Part shown: positions 15,453 to 25,886 of the stretch, piece by piece | Numbering within the stretch: position 1 is the first letter of the stretch | How the letters are laid out: every line of letters begins with the position of its first letter | Assembly (NCBI RefSeq): GCF_018555435.2 | Contig: NZ_JAFEJT020000007.1 | Span: 1-64,000, forward strand | Direction of reading: 5' to 3' | Origin: Bifidobacterium amazonense | Lineage (GTDB): Bacteria > Actinomycetota > Actinomycetes > Actinomycetales > Bifidobacteriaceae | Length of the DNA stretch: 64,000 bases | Notes under the pieces: model-generated | What the model saw: only the letters and a program-made list of their open reading frames with translations | Databases searched by the model: none | Told to the model about the DNA's origin: nothing | Position numbers and translations under genes: made by a program

Positions 15453-17015
15453 TCATTCCCATTCGATGGTTGCCGGGGGCTTGGAGGTGCAGTCGAGGAC
15501 GACTCGGTTGATCTGACGGCATTCGTTGGTGATGCGCGTGGAGATCGTGGCGAGCACGTCGTAGGGCAGGCGCGACCAATCGGCGGTCATGGCGTCCTCG
15601 GAGGAGACGGGGCGCAGGACGATGGGGGAACCGTAGGTGCGCTCGTCGCCCTGGACGCCGACGGAGTGGACGTCGGCGAGGAGCACGACGGGGCACTGCC
15701 AGATCTCGCGGTCGAGGCCGGCCTTGGTGAGCTCCTCGCGGGCGATGGCGTCGGCCTCGCGCAGGACGGCGAGGCGCTCGCGCGTGATCTCGCCGACGAT
15801 GCGGATGCCGAGGCCGGGGCCCGGGAACGGCTGGCGCCAGACGATCTCGTCGGGCAGGCCGAGTTCGGTGCCGATGGCGCGCACCTCGTCCTTGAAGAGG
15901 GTGCGCAACGGCTCGACGAGTTCGAACTTGAGATCCTTGGGCAGGCCTCCGACGTTGTGGTGGCTCTTGATGTTGGCCGCGCCGTCGCCGCCGCCGGATT
16001 CGACGACGTCCGGGTAGAGGGTGCCCTGCACGAGGAACTTGACCTCCTTGCCGCGGGCGCCGGCCTCCTCGAGCACCTGGCGCTGGGCCTTCTCGAAGGT
16101 GCGGATGAACTTCTCGCCGATGATCTTGCGCTTGCGCTCCGGCTCGGAGACGCCCGCGAGCGCGTCGAGGAAGTCGTCGGCCGCGTCGACGGTGATCAGG
16201 CGGATGCCGGTCGCGGCGACGAAGTCGTGCTTGACCTGCTCGACCTCGCCCTTGCGCAGCAGGCCATGGTCGACGAACACGCAGGTGAGCTGGTCGCCGA
16301 CGGCCTTGTGCACGAGGGCCGCGGCGACGGCGGAGTCGACGCCGCCGGACAGGCCGCAGATCACTTCGGCGTCGCCGACCTGTTCGCGGATCTTCTTGAC
16401 CTGGTCCTCGATGATGCCGGAGGCGTCCCAGTCGTTGGGCAGGCCGGCGCACTTATGGAGGAACGTCTCGATGAGCTGCTGGCCCATCGGCGTGTGCTTG
16501 ACCTCCGGGTGCCACTGCACGCCGTAGAGCTTGCGGGATTCGTCCTGCATGGCGGCGACGGGCGCGCCTTCGGTGTGGGCGAGCACCTCGAAGCCGGCGG
16601 GCGCGGTCTTGACAGCCACGCCGTGGCTCATCCACGTGTTCTGTTCGGCCGGGGAGCCGGCGAGGATGCCGTCCGCATGGTCGATCGTGGTTTCGGTCTT
16701 GCCGTATTCGCCGAGCGCGGCCTTGTCGACGTCCGCGCCGAGCGCGTAGGCCATGGCCTGGAAGCCGTAGCAGATGCCGAGCACGGGGACGCCGGCGTCG
16801 AACAGCTTGGTGTCGACGCGCGGGGCGCCGGGCTCGAAGACGGAGGCGGGGCCGCCGGACAGGATGATGGCCTTGGGATCCTTGGCGAGGATCTCGTCGG
16901 CCGGCATGGAGTGGGGCACGAGCTCGGAGTAGACGCCGGCCTCGCGCACGCGGCGCGCGATGAGCTGGGCGTACTGGGCTCCGAAATCAACGACAAGGAC
17001 AGGACCTGTTGCCAT
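15453..17015 (-). CDS. guaA: GMP synthase (glutamine-hydrolysing)
   Basis: It converts XMP to GMP using glutamine and ATP. The N-terminal class I amidotransferase has [11 protein letters not shown] with the catalytic Cys and a VQWHPEV triad region. The ATP-pyrophosphatase domain follows with the P-loop [14 protein letters not shown], and the C-terminal dimerisation domain ends in ATIEWE. The product is 520 residues, normal length. I start at the ATG at 17015 ([12 protein letters not shown]) rather than upstream in-frame codons, because the family begins there and GGGAGAA precedes it. It works with xpt/pbuX (33405-35368) in guanine nucleotide supply. Confidence 0.96.
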   Translation of the reverse strand: MATGPVLVVDFGAQYAQLIARRVREAGVYSELVPHSMPADEILAKDPKAIILSGGPASVFEPGAPRVDTKLFDAGVPVLGICYGFQAMAYALGADVDKAALGEYGKTETTIDHADGILAGSPAEQNTWMSHGVAVKTAPAGFEVLAHTEGAPVAAMQDESRKLYGVQWHPEVKHTPMGQQLIETFLHKCAGLPNDWDASGIIEDQVKKIREQVGDAEVICGLSGGVDSAVAAALVHKAVGDQLTCVFVDHGLLRKGEVEQVKHDFVAATGIRLITVDAADDFLDALAGVSEPERKRKIIGEKFIRTFEKAQRQVLEEAGARGKEVKFLVQGTLYPDVVESGGGDGAANIKSHHNVGGLPKDLKFELVEPLRTLFKDEVRAIGTELGLPDEIVWRQPFPGPGLGIRIVGEITRERLAVLREADAIAREELTKAGLDREIWQCPVVLLADVHSVGVQGDERTYGSPIVLRPVSSEDAMTADWSRLPYDVLATISTRITNECRQINRVVLDCTSKPPATIEWE

Positions 17016-17473
17016 GAATTCTCCCTTTATATGCAAAATTGGGTGTTCCGGACGGTTAACAGATCCATTATGGCGGCGCAAGGCGACATTGAAGGCGTGT
17101 TGCCGTGCCGCGGACGGGATGCGATGAAAGTAACATTCCGTTACGTTCGCTTGAACAACACGCCGCGCTCCCCTGGGGAGAAACGAACGTGGCCTATATG
17201 CTTAAATCGTTGATTTGGCGCGGAAAATGGCCGTTTTGAGGTAACGTTTCGGTAAACTTGGTGTTCACAAAATCCACATCGAAAGCAAACAAAACATTAG
17301 ATTTTCCTAACATTTCCGAACACACACGCAAAAAATCGGTCAGAAGTCGGGCATCAATCGTATGATGCCAAGTGATTGGGATTGAGCACGGCTGAATCGC
17401 AAGGCTCGGCACGGCCCATGACCTACCGATAATAACCAATCGCACAACACAGTGCAGGAGTACAGGAGTACAT
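17016..17473. promoter_or_regulatory. Divergent promoter region of guaA and xfp
   Basis: These 458 bases without a gene are much AT-richer than the flanking genes. They must hold the guaA promoter (leftward) and the strong xfp promoter (rightward). Candidate rightward -10 boxes are TATGAT (near 17360) and GATAAT (near 17429); neither has a convincing -35, so I cannot choose. The segment 17240-17340 is strikingly A-rich and could act as an upstream element. Confidence 0.45.
17455..17470 (+). promoter_or_regulatory. Tandemly duplicated Shine-Dalgarno of xfp
   Basis: CAGGAGTA occurs twice in a row (17455-17462, 17463-17470) just before the ATG at 17474. The second copy has good spacing. Duplication of a ribosome binding site in front of a very abundant enzyme is notable. 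Confidence 0.6.
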
Positions 17474-19951
17474 ATGACGAGTCCTGTTATTGGCACCCCT
17501 TGGAAGAAGCTCAACGCTCCGGTTTCCGAGGAATCCCTCGAAGGCGTTGACAAGTACTGGCGTGCAGCCAACTACCTTTCCATCGGCCAGATCTATCTGC
17601 GTTCCAACCCGCTGATGAAGGCGCCGTTCACCCGCGAAGACGTCAAGCACCGTCTGGTTGGCCACTGGGGCACCACCCCGGGCCTGAACTTCCTCATCGG
17701 CCACATCAACCGCTTCATCGCAGATCACTCCCAGAACACCGTGATCATCATGGGCCCGGGCCACGGCGGCCCGGCCGGTACCTCCCAGTCCTACCTGGAC
17801 GGCACCTACACCGAGACCTTCCCGAAGATCACCAAGGACGAGGCCGGTCTGCAGAAGTTCTTCCGTCAGTTCTCCTACCCGGGCGGCATCCCGTCCCACT
17901 TCGCTCCGGAGACCCCGGGCTCCATCCATGAGGGTGGCGAGCTGGGCTACGCCCTGTCCCACGCCTACGGCGCGATCATGAACAACCCGAGCCTGTTCGT
18001 CCCGGCCATCGTCGGCGACGGCGAGGCCGAGACCGGCCCGCTGGCCACCGGCTGGCAGTCCAACAAGCTCGTCAACCCGCGCACCGACGGCATCGTGCTG
18101 CCGATCCTGCACCTCAACGGCTACAAGATCGCCAACCCGACCATCCTGTCCCGCATCTCCGACGAAGAGCTCCACGAGTTCTTCCACGGCATGGGCTACG
18201 AGCCGTACGAGTTCGTCGCCGGCTTCGACGATGAGGACCACATGTCCATCCACCGTCGCTTCGCCGAGCTGTTCGAGAACGTCTGGGACGAGATCTGCGA
18301 CATCAAGTCCGCGGCTCAGACCGACGACGTGCATCGTCCGTTCTACCCGATGATCATCTTCCGCACCCCGAAGGGCTGGACCTGCCCGAAGTTCATCGAC
18401 GGCAAGAAGACCGAGGGCTCTTGGCGTTCGCACCAGGTCCCGCTGGCTTCCGCCCGCGACACCGAGGCCCACTTCGAGGTCCTCAAGAACTGGCTCGAGT
18501 CCTACAAGCCGGAGGAGCTGTTCGACGAGAACGGCGCCGTGAAGGACGACGTCACCGCCTTCATGCCGAAGGGTGAGCTGCGCATCGGCGCCAACCCGAA
18601 CGCCAACGGCGGCCTGATCCGCGAGGACCTCAAGCTCCCGAAGCTCGAGGACTACGAGGTCAAGGAAGTCCAGGAGTACGGCCACGGCTGGGGCCAGCTC
18701 GAAGCCACCCGTCGTCTGGGCGTCTACACCCGCGACATCATCAAGCTGAACCCGGATTCGTTCCGTATCTTCGGACCGGACGAGACCGCGTCCAACCGTC
18801 TGCAGGCCGCGTACGACGTCACCAACAAGCAGTGGGACGCCGGTTACCTGTCCGAGCAGGTCGATGAGCACATGGCCGTCACCGGTCAGGTCACCGAGCA
18901 GCTCTCCGAGCACCAGATGGAAGGCTTCCTCGAGGCCTACCTGCTCACCGGCCGTCACGGCATCTGGAGCTCCTACGAGTCCTTCGTGCACGTGATCGAC
19001 TCCATGCTCAACCAGCACGCGAAGTGGCTGGAGGCCACCGTCCGTGAGATCCCGTGGCGCAAGCCGATCTCCTCGATGAACCTCCTGGTCTCCTCGCACG
19101 TGTGGCGTCAGGATCACAACGGCTTCTCGCACCAGGATCCGGGCGTGACCTCCGTCCTGCTGAACAAGTGCTTCAACAACGACCACGTCATCGGCATCTA
19201 CTTCCCGGTTGATTCCAACATGCTGCTGGCCGTCGCCGAGAAGTGCTACAAGTCCACCAACAAGATCAACGCGATCATCGCCGGCAAGCAGCCGGCCGCC
19301 ACCTGGCTGACCCTCGACGAGGCCCGTGCCGAGCTCGAGAAGGGTGCCGCCGAGTGGAAGTGGGCTTCCAACGTCGAGTCCAACGACGAGGCCGACATCG
19401 TGCTGGCCGCCGCCGGTGACGTCCCGCAGCAGGAGCTCATGGCCGCCGCCGACAAGCTGGCTGCCCTGGGCATCAAGTTCAAGGTCGTCAACGTCGTGGA
19501 TCTGCTCGCTCTGCAGTCCGCCAAGGAGAACGACGAGGCCCTGTCCGACGAGGAGTTCGCCGAGATCTTCACCGCCGACAAGCCGGTCCTCTTCGCGTAC
19601 CACTCCTACGCCCGCGACGTGCGTGGTCTGATCTACGATCGCCCGAACCACGACAACTTCAACGTCCACGGCTACGAGGAGCAGGGCTCCACCACCACCC
19701 CGTACGACATGGTCCGCGTGAACAACATCGACCGCTATGAGCTGACCGCCGAGGCCCTGCGCATGGTTGACGCCGAGAAGTTCGCCGACAAGATCAACGA
19801 GCTCGAGGCCTTCCGTCAGGAAGCCTTCCAGTTCGCGGTCGACAACGGCTACGATCACCCGGACTACACCGACTGGGTGTACTCCGGCGTGAAGACCGAC
19901 GTCCAGGGTGCCGTCACCGCCACCGCCGCCACCGCCGGCGACAACGAGTGA
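17474..19951 (+). CDS. xfp: Xylulose-5-phosphate/fructose-6-phosphate phosphoketolase
   Basis: This is the key enzyme of the bifid shunt. It cleaves fructose-6-P to acetyl-P plus erythrose-4-P, and xylulose-5-P to acetyl-P plus glyceraldehyde-3-P, with thiamine diphosphate. The 825-residue length and the ending [11 protein letters not shown] are those of bifidobacterial Xfp. The TPP motif [18 protein letters not shown], the [10 protein letters not shown] loop and [18 protein letters not shown] are intact. Codon choice is strongly biased to C-ending codons, as in highly expressed genes. The start at 17474 follows a duplicated Shine-Dalgarno sequence. It is a single-gene transcript closed by a strong terminator. 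Confidence 0.98.
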   Translation: MTSPVIGTPWKKLNAPVSEESLEGVDKYWRAANYLSIGQIYLRSNPLMKAPFTREDVKHRLVGHWGTTPGLNFLIGHINRFIADHSQNTVIIMGPGHGGPAGTSQSYLDGTYTETFPKITKDEAGLQKFFRQFSYPGGIPSHFAPETPGSIHEGGELGYALSHAYGAIMNNPSLFVPAIVGDGEAETGPLATGWQSNKLVNPRTDGIVLPILHLNGYKIANPTILSRISDEELHEFFHGMGYEPYEFVAGFDDEDHMSIHRRFAELFENVWDEICDIKSAAQTDDVHRPFYPMIIFRTPKGWTCPKFIDGKKTEGSWRSHQVPLASARDTEAHFEVLKNWLESYKPEELFDENGAVKDDVTAFMPKGELRIGANPNANGGLIREDLKLPKLEDYEVKEVQEYGHGWGQLEATRRLGVYTRDIIKLNPDSFRIFGPDETASNRLQAAYDVTNKQWDAGYLSEQVDEHMAVTGQVTEQLSEHQMEGFLEAYLLTGRHGIWSSYESFVHVIDSMLNQHAKWLEATVREIPWRKPISSMNLLVSSHVWRQDHNGFSHQDPGVTSVLLNKCFNNDHVIGIYFPVDSNMLLAVAEKCYKSTNKINAIIAGKQPAATWLTLDEARAELEKGAAEWKWASNVESNDEADIVLAAAGDVPQQELMAAADKLAALGIKFKVVNVVDLLALQSAKENDEALSDEEFAEIFTADKPVLFAYHSYARDVRGLIYDRPNHDNFNVHGYEEQGSTTTPYDMVRVNNIDRYELTAEALRMVDAEKFADKINELEAFRQEAFQFAVDNGYDHPDYTDWVYSGVKTDVQGAVTATAATAGDNE

Positions 19952-19982
19952 CATTAGCCTGATCGCTAGGTCATAACGGCAT

Positions 19983-20020
19983 AGAAGGCTCCCCGAGGAG
20001 AAATCCTCGGGGAGCCTTCT
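19983..20020 (+). terminator. Strong terminator after xfp
   Basis: A 17-bp perfect GC-rich stem (19983-19999 with 20004-20020) is closed by a GAAA tetraloop. The T-run after it is short, but the stem is among the strongest in the window. Confidence 0.85.
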
Positions 20021-20170
20021 GCATATCCGTGGCGCATGCCGAAGGCATCGCCATGAAACACAACTGACGGGAGGGAGTCTCTCCGTCCAGCGTTACAGGA
20101 CCGACATCACTCGATGAACAGTAGGCCAAATGCCTTCGATCGAGCGGAGCCGTCCCCTATCGTCGTAATC

Positions 20171-22033
20171 ATGAAGTTGGGCAGGTTCAGGCCTCCGTCG
20201 GCGGCTCAGACGGTGCTGTGCCTCATATGCGGCGTAGCCGTCACAGGCGCCGACGACGCGGCGACCGTCGCGACGCTCGGACCGTTCGACGCCCGTTTCG
20301 CCGTCCGCTCACTGGGTGCCGCCCTGCTGCTCCTCGTGTTCCTCATTGGCGAGGGACTCATGACGGCTCCCGCGAGAATGGATCGCGGCGGTCGGGACAA
20401 ACCCGCCGTATACGCCGCCTTCCGCATCGCCGCTTCCCCCATGCTGAAGCGCTACCGGTCCCTGCCGTTCGCCGGACGGCTTCTCGCGACGTCCGCGGTC
20501 ATGCTCGCATGCTGGTCGCCGGTCATCGTCATGATGTACCCCGGCACCATCTGGTACGACACCGGCGACCAGATCGCCCAATGGTACGGCATCGGGGCGT
20601 ACGGGCAGCCTGCCGGCTCGATCTCCTCCCACCATCCCCTGCTCGACACGATCGTGTTCGGCTCGCTCGCTCGTCTCGGTGATGCGTTCGCCGGCGATTA
20701 TCGGAGCGCGTTGGCCGTCTACGTCATCGTCCAATGCGTCGTCATGTGCGCGGAGCTTTCCGGCGTGTGCCTGTATGTCGCGCACGTCGGGCGTCCAAGG
20801 GCCGCGCGCGTGGCCGCAGTCGCCTTGTTCGCCTTCTTCTCGTTGTTCCCCGCCCTCGCGATCTTCATGATGTCCATCGTCAAGGATTCGCTGCACCTCC
20901 TGTTCCTCGTCCCGTGGCTGGTGATGTTTGCCGAGACCGTCCGCACCCGTCTCACGGTGCTGCGCTCGCCCCGTTTCGCCGTCGGGTTCGCGGCCCTGTC
21001 CGTGGCGGCCGCCCTGACGACGATGACGGGACTGTACGTGACGGTTCTCTCCCTGTGCTGCCTGCCGCTGATGCGAGCCGGATGGGCCGACCGGCTGCGC
21101 GTGGCCGCAGTCGCCGCCGTCACGGCGGTCACGGCGATGGTCGTTTTCCCCACCGTCGCCCGTTCCGTTCTCGACGTGACGCCCGAGGATCAGAACCAGT
21201 TGCTGGTCGTGCCAATGCAGATGACCGCGCGGTATGCGCTCGATCATCCGGATGATGTGACCGACGCGGAGCGCGCAGCCATCGACCGAGTCAACCACGT
21301 GCCGTTCTCGCGGATGGCCTCGCGTTACAACCCATATCTGGCCGATCCCATCATCCAGTACTCGCTACGCGACCCATCGGGCGTGGGGGAGTACCTGCGG
21401 GCGTGGGCGGCGATGGGCCTGCGTCACCCGGACTCGTATGCGAACGCGTTCGCCGCCCTCGAATCGGGATGGGTCGCCGTGAGCCGCACGCCGACCGACG
21501 TCACCGACCGGGGGATCGGCTTGGACGAGCTGCGCGGCATCGCAGGCAGGGCGACGGCCAACCGCATCCGATTCCAGATCGCCAATGCGATCAGCCCGCC
21601 GTTCTCACGCATGCCCCGGTACCGCGCGAACCCCGAGGGACAGTCGGGCGTCTACGCCCTGTGGGGCTTCTGGCAATCCACGCCCGTGCTTCGGATATTG
21701 ACGCTGACAGCCCTGTGGACGTTTATCCTGCCTGCGTTCCTGCTCTTCCGCCTGCTGCGCCACGGTCGCCGCGGCAGACGGCCGGCGCGACCGGCATACG
21801 CCGCCTTGCCCGCCGTGACCGGGGCGCCGCTCGTCTGGTCGCTGCTGTCGCTGCTGCCTAGCGCGATTTCCATACCGCTCAAGCCCACGGCCAGCCGGTA
21901 CATGCTGTGGGCGCTCGTCGTCGTCCCGTTCATGCTCGCCCTGTGCGCGTCATGTCGGGACGGGACGGACGAACCATCGGTCGGGACCGGCGCCGAACCG
22001 GCGCACGGCGGTCGGAAAGGAGACGAACGATGA
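20171..22033 (+). CDS. Polytopic membrane protein, DUF6020-like, 620 aa
   Basis: This large membrane protein has about ten or more hydrophobic segments, a conserved-looking extracytoplasmic WYDTGDQIAQWYG / SHHPLLDT region near the first third, and a long loop before the last segments. It resembles DUF6020 proteins, thought to be GT-C-type glycosyltransferase-like proteins of actinobacteria and lactobacilli; the activity is inferred. I prefer the ATG at 20171 because TATCGT ends seven bases before it, as at other leaderless genes here; the ATG at 20114 has no ribosome binding site. The stop overlaps the next start by four bases. It is the first of three coupled membrane-protein genes. Confidence 0.6.
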   Translation: MKLGRFRPPSAAQTVLCLICGVAVTGADDAATVATLGPFDARFAVRSLGAALLLLVFLIGEGLMTAPARMDRGGRDKPAVYAAFRIAASPMLKRYRSLPFAGRLLATSAVMLACWSPVIVMMYPGTIWYDTGDQIAQWYGIGAYGQPAGSISSHHPLLDTIVFGSLARLGDAFAGDYRSALAVYVIVQCVVMCAELSGVCLYVAHVGRPRAARVAAVALFAFFSLFPALAIFMMSIVKDSLHLLFLVPWLVMFAETVRTRLTVLRSPRFAVGFAALSVAAALTTMTGLYVTVLSLCCLPLMRAGWADRLRVAAVAAVTAVTAMVVFPTVARSVLDVTPEDQNQLLVVPMQMTARYALDHPDDVTDAERAAIDRVNHVPFSRMASRYNPYLADPIIQYSLRDPSGVGEYLRAWAAMGLRHPDSYANAFAALESGWVAVSRTPTDVTDRGIGLDELRGIAGRATANRIRFQIANAISPPFSRMPRYRANPEGQSGVYALWGFWQSTPVLRILTLTALWTFILPAFLLFRLLRHGRRGRRPARPAYAALPAVTGAPLVWSLLSLLPSAISIPLKPTASRYMLWALVVVPFMLALCASCRDGTDEPSVGTGAEPAHGGRKGDER

Positions 22034-23577
22034 ACCGCGGACTCATCCTGAACCTCGTCAGCAACCTCGCGTTCTTCGTCAGCGGCTATGCGATCCATTT
22101 CTTCCTTGGCGGCTTCGCCACGCCGGCGGGCTACGGGGTGGTGGGCACCGTCATCACCGTGCTCGACATCGAATATCTGTTCGTGTCCAACGGTGCGCGG
22201 CAGTCCCTGTCGCGCACCCTGTCGTCCGGACGGTACGATCCACGCGACGTGGTCGTCAAGACCCTCGCCGTGCAGACGGGCATCGTCGCCGTGTTCGTGG
22301 CCGTCGACGTGCTCGGCGCCCCCGTGTTCGGCCGGGTGCTGGGCGACCGGTCGCTCGACCTGTACATGCGTCTGGCCGCGTTCCTGGTGCCCGCCAACGG
22401 CCTGTATGTCGTGATGCTCGGCATCAACGACGGGTTGAAGTGCTTCGGCCGCAGCGCATTGCTGTCCACGCTGTACCCGCTCGTCAAGCTCGGCACGATC
22501 CCGCTGATCATATTCGTTTTTCCCGACCGGCCGGTCATCGGCGTGGAGTTCGGCTACTGCGCGTCGATGATCCTCGTCATCCTTCTCGGCACGGCGATGC
22601 TCGCGCCGCATCTGATCGCCATGCGCAGGCGCGGCGGCAAAGGGAAGGCCGCCGCGTCCCATTCGCGCATCGGCTGGCGCGAGGCCGCGCACGGCACGAT
22701 CTCGTTCTCCCTGTTCTTCATCATGGCCTCGCTCGTCCTGAGCGCCGACACGCTTGTCGTCAAGGCCAACCTGCCCGACGCGATGTCCGGCTTCTACACC
22801 GGGGCCATGAACTTCGGCAAGACCACGTACTATCTGCTGCAGGCGTTCGCCGTGATCATCCTGCCCGTCGTCTCCGGGCTGATCGGCGAACGGCGGCGCG
22901 TCGAGGCGCTTGGCAAGGCCCGTGACCTCGTGCTTCTGGCGGTCGTGTTCATCCTGCCGATGGCCGTCTCCATCTCGGCCACAAGCGTCAACCTCCTGTC
23001 GTCCTTCTACTCCCGGCAGTTCGCCGTGGCCGCTCCGGCCCTGTCGTGCCTGGCTCTGTCGAGCTTCTTCATGGGCGCCACGGTCGTGCTCAACATGGTG
23101 CTGAACGCCGAGAGGGACACGCACTTCTCCGACATCCTGTCCGCCGTATCGCTGCCGGTCGTGGTGGCCGCGTTCGTCGTCGCCGCCCGGTTCGGCGGCA
23201 TCACCGCCGTGGCCGCCACGAGCATGGGCGCGACGTTCCTGACGATGCTCGTCTCCTACATGCAGGTGCGTCGTCGGTTCGGCGACGTCATGTCGCGCGC
23301 CGCATGGGTCGCGGTCGGCGTCAACGTCGTCCTGTGGATCGTCATGGCGGCGCTTGCACCGATCCTTCCCATCCGCAACTTCATCGTGCTGGTGCTTGTC
23401 TACATGCTTGAATACATGGTCTATCTGGCGGTGCTCGCCGCGATGGGCGTGCTTTCCCCGGCATGGGTCAGGGCGTTCGCCGCGGGATTGGGCCGCGGCG
23501 GTGCGGCCGGCGGGTCCCGGTCCCGCGGCGTGGGGACGGCGTCGGCCGCCGCCGGCATGGATGGGGGCGTCCGATGA
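22030..23577 (+). CDS. MOP-superfamily polysaccharide flippase (Wzx-like), 515 aa
   Basis: The sequence has about 12-14 membrane segments starting at residue 4 (LILNLVSNLAFFVSGYAIHFFL), with the GYGVVGTV loop typical of polysaccharide/lipid-linked oligosaccharide flippases, and a basic cytoplasmic loop near residue 200. It probably moves lipid-linked glycans across the membrane. The last 40 residues are Gly/Ser/Ala-rich. The ATG at 22030 has AAAGGAGA upstream and overlaps the previous stop (ATGA); its own stop overlaps the next ATG in the same way. Flanking GT-C-like proteins suggest a surface-glycan assembly line. Confidence 0.75.
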   Translation: MNRGLILNLVSNLAFFVSGYAIHFFLGGFATPAGYGVVGTVITVLDIEYLFVSNGARQSLSRTLSSGRYDPRDVVVKTLAVQTGIVAVFVAVDVLGAPVFGRVLGDRSLDLYMRLAAFLVPANGLYVVMLGINDGLKCFGRSALLSTLYPLVKLGTIPLIIFVFPDRPVIGVEFGYCASMILVILLGTAMLAPHLIAMRRRGGKGKAAASHSRIGWREAAHGTISFSLFFIMASLVLSADTLVVKANLPDAMSGFYTGAMNFGKTTYYLLQAFAVIILPVVSGLIGERRRVEALGKARDLVLLAVVFILPMAVSISATSVNLLSSFYSRQFAVAAPALSCLALSSFFMGATVVLNMVLNAERDTHFSDILSAVSLPVVVAAFVVAARFGGITAVAATSMGATFLTMLVSYMQVRRRFGDVMSRAAWVAVGVNVVLWIVMAALAPILPIRNFIVLVLVYMLEYMVYLAVLAAMGVLSPAWVRAFAAGLGRGGAAGGSRSRGVGTASAAAGMDGGVR

Positions 23578-25802
23578 TCCGTGGGATCCCGATGCCCCGG
23601 ATGACGAGGGCGCGCGTCACGCCGGTCCTCGTCGCCGTCCTCACGATCGTCGTGCTCGAACTGTTCGTCTTCAACCTGCCGTTCTGGCAGACTGCCGGTT
23701 CACGGCCCGAACAGGCGCGCGACGACGGCGTCGGCCCGGGGCTGACCGTCGAGAAGGGCGGCATCGCCATAGTCACCGATCCCGACTACGCCTGGCGCGA
23801 CCTGTCCTCCGACCAGCCGATCGAATACCTGTACATGGGACATGCGAACGCCGAACGCCCGCGTCAGGACGACACCGTGCGCTGGCGGATCTCCACCGCG
23901 AAGGCAACCGACGGCGGCTGGTACGACGCCAACGCCGACGTCGGCTACTCGCCGTCGTCCGAAGCCTCCCGATACTCCCGGGTCGGCGGACGGGCCACCC
24001 GCGTGCGCATCCGCTACCGCATGGACAAGGGCGCGGTCATCCCGTACAACCCGGTGACCGTGAACCCGCACGTGCCGATGCGTGTAAGTCTCCTGCGGCT
24101 CGCGCTCGAAACCGTCGTCGCGCTGCTCGTCATCCTGTTCAGGCCCTCGTCCCGCCTCTATCGGATCCGACTGGCAAGAACCCGAGCCTGTCTTGCGCCG
24201 CTCGCCCTATGCGCCGCGTTCGCCTGCACCGTGCCGCTCGCCCTGTTCGCGATGGCCACCCCGCAGGACAGTCCCGAACCGGTCTATTGGGACTTCTACG
24301 CCACATATCAGGCCACCGACCAGTACCAGCGTCTCGCCGATGCGATCCTGAACGGCCGCGCATGGCTTGACTATCCGGTCAATGACGCGTTCGCCGGCAT
24401 GGCCAACCCGTACGACACGCGCTCGCGCACCCTGCTCGCCCTGAACCACCCCGACATGCCCATCTACTTCGACGTCGCGTTCCATGATGGGCGCTACTAC
24501 AGCTATTTCGGGGTCCTACCGGCGATCCTGCTGTTCGTCCCGTTCAAGGCCGTGACCGGCATGCCGCTGCCCACCAACGCCGGCATTGCCGTCGTCGCCC
24601 TGCTGGCTTCCGCCGCATGCGCCCTGCTCGCCGTGCAGATCGCCCGGCTGATCGGCCGTCGTCGCCCCGTCTCGCTCGGCGCGACCATGCTCGGCATGCT
24701 CGCCTTCATGCTCGGCAACGGCATCGCCATGCTCATCCAGCTCGGTCTCTTCTACCAGATCCCGCAGGAGCTGGCCGTCGCATGCGCCGCCGGCGGCCTT
24801 GCCGCATGGATCGAGGCGAAACTGCTCGGCCTTGGCTCGGGGCTCCCCGACAAACGCTTCCTGGCCTTGGGATCGTTCCTCATGGCATTGACGATCGCAT
24901 GCCGGCCTCAGGTGGCCGCCGCCTCCCTGATCGCCATACCCCTGTTCGCCGACGAGATCCGCGGCCTCTGGCGCGAGGGACTGCACGGCCGTCACGGGTT
25001 CCTGCGCGAGGCGACCGTCTGGGCGTACGCGCTCATCCCGTACGTGGTCGTGTTCCTGCCCCAGTTCGCGTACAACATGATCCGGTTCGGCTCGCCCACG
25101 GACTTCGGCGCCACCTACAATCTCACCGGCTACGACATGACGCATTTCCATGCGCCGCTGACCCAATACCCGGCGTTCCTCTTCCACTACCTCCTGCAGC
25201 CGCCGAACCTCACCGCCCACTTCCCGTTTGTCGGCTGGGATGAGGTGCCGCTGACCACTTGGCGGTCCGAGCATCCGCACTTCGGAGGATGGTTCATGAC
25301 CGACGCGCCGTTCGCGCTCATCCTGTTCGCGCTCGTCGTATGGCGTCCGCTCATGGCTCGGGTGCGGGCCACGGGCCTCGCCGCCGGGGTGCTCGGGTGC
25401 GCGGGGCTTGTCTTCCTCGTCGACGCGCGCATCACCGGTGTCGACTACCGTTACGAGATCGACTTCGCGTGGATGATCGTGGTCGCCGTGGTCGCCGTGC
25501 TGTATGCGCTCGACGCGGGGCTGGGCGTGGCCGCCGGCAACGGCGTCGCGCAGGCGGGGCGGGCCGGTGCGGTCGGTGCGACGGAGCCGTCTCTGGGGAC
25601 GGTCGTCGGCGGGGACGGTACCATGGCCGGTTGCGCTTTCCCGTTCGACGCGCGCTCGGCGCTGCGTCGAATCGTGTTCGGCTGGTTCGCGGCGGGCGTC
25701 GTCGTCGCGGTCCTGTTCCTGTTCTTCAAGCAATTCGCGTATGGCATGAACATGCCTGTGCGTATCTGGTGGGACGTCGCCTCTTGGTTCCTGTTCATGT
25801 GA
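23574..25802 (+). CDS. Polytopic membrane protein, probable GT-C-type glycosyltransferase, 742 aa
   Basis: One N-terminal membrane segment is followed by an extracytoplasmic domain of about 140 residues, then ten or more membrane segments. Motifs such as YWDFYATYQATDQYQRLADAIL and the YYSYFGVLPAILLFVPFKA segment recur in bacterial membrane glycosyltransferase-like proteins. The donor and acceptor are unknown. It starts inside the flippase stop (ATGA) with no separate ribosome binding site, so it depends on translational coupling. Genes 20171, 22030 and 23574 read as one operon, and a role in modifying cell-wall polysaccharide or teichoic acid is inferred. Confidence 0.6.
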   Translation: MIRGIPMPRMTRARVTPVLVAVLTIVVLELFVFNLPFWQTAGSRPEQARDDGVGPGLTVEKGGIAIVTDPDYAWRDLSSDQPIEYLYMGHANAERPRQDDTVRWRISTAKATDGGWYDANADVGYSPSSEASRYSRVGGRATRVRIRYRMDKGAVIPYNPVTVNPHVPMRVSLLRLALETVVALLVILFRPSSRLYRIRLARTRACLAPLALCAAFACTVPLALFAMATPQDSPEPVYWDFYATYQATDQYQRLADAILNGRAWLDYPVNDAFAGMANPYDTRSRTLLALNHPDMPIYFDVAFHDGRYYSYFGVLPAILLFVPFKAVTGMPLPTNAGIAVVALLASAACALLAVQIARLIGRRRPVSLGATMLGMLAFMLGNGIAMLIQLGLFYQIPQELAVACAAGGLAAWIEAKLLGLGSGLPDKRFLALGSFLMALTIACRPQVAAASLIAIPLFADEIRGLWREGLHGRHGFLREATVWAYALIPYVVVFLPQFAYNMIRFGSPTDFGATYNLTGYDMTHFHAPLTQYPAFLFHYLLQPPNLTAHFPFVGWDEVPLTTWRSEHPHFGGWFMTDAPFALILFALVVWRPLMARVRATGLAAGVLGCAGLVFLVDARITGVDYRYEIDFAWMIVVAVVAVLYALDAGLGVAAGNGVAQAGRAGAVGATEPSLGTVVGGDGTMAGCAFPFDARSALRRIVFGWFAAGVVVAVLFLFFKQFAYGMNMPVRIWWDVASWFLFM

Positions 25803-25886
25803 CGGCGGGCTGAGGACCCTCCGGCCGGACGGCACGGTGCCGGCATCCGCGGGAGCTTTGCGTCCGGCACGATCTGGTCGGTTTGC

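Noticed and set aside
25803-25886. Terminator hairpin between the GT-C-like gene and the response regulator gene
   Set aside because: Only a seven-base match with a 20-base loop is present; it is too weak to call.
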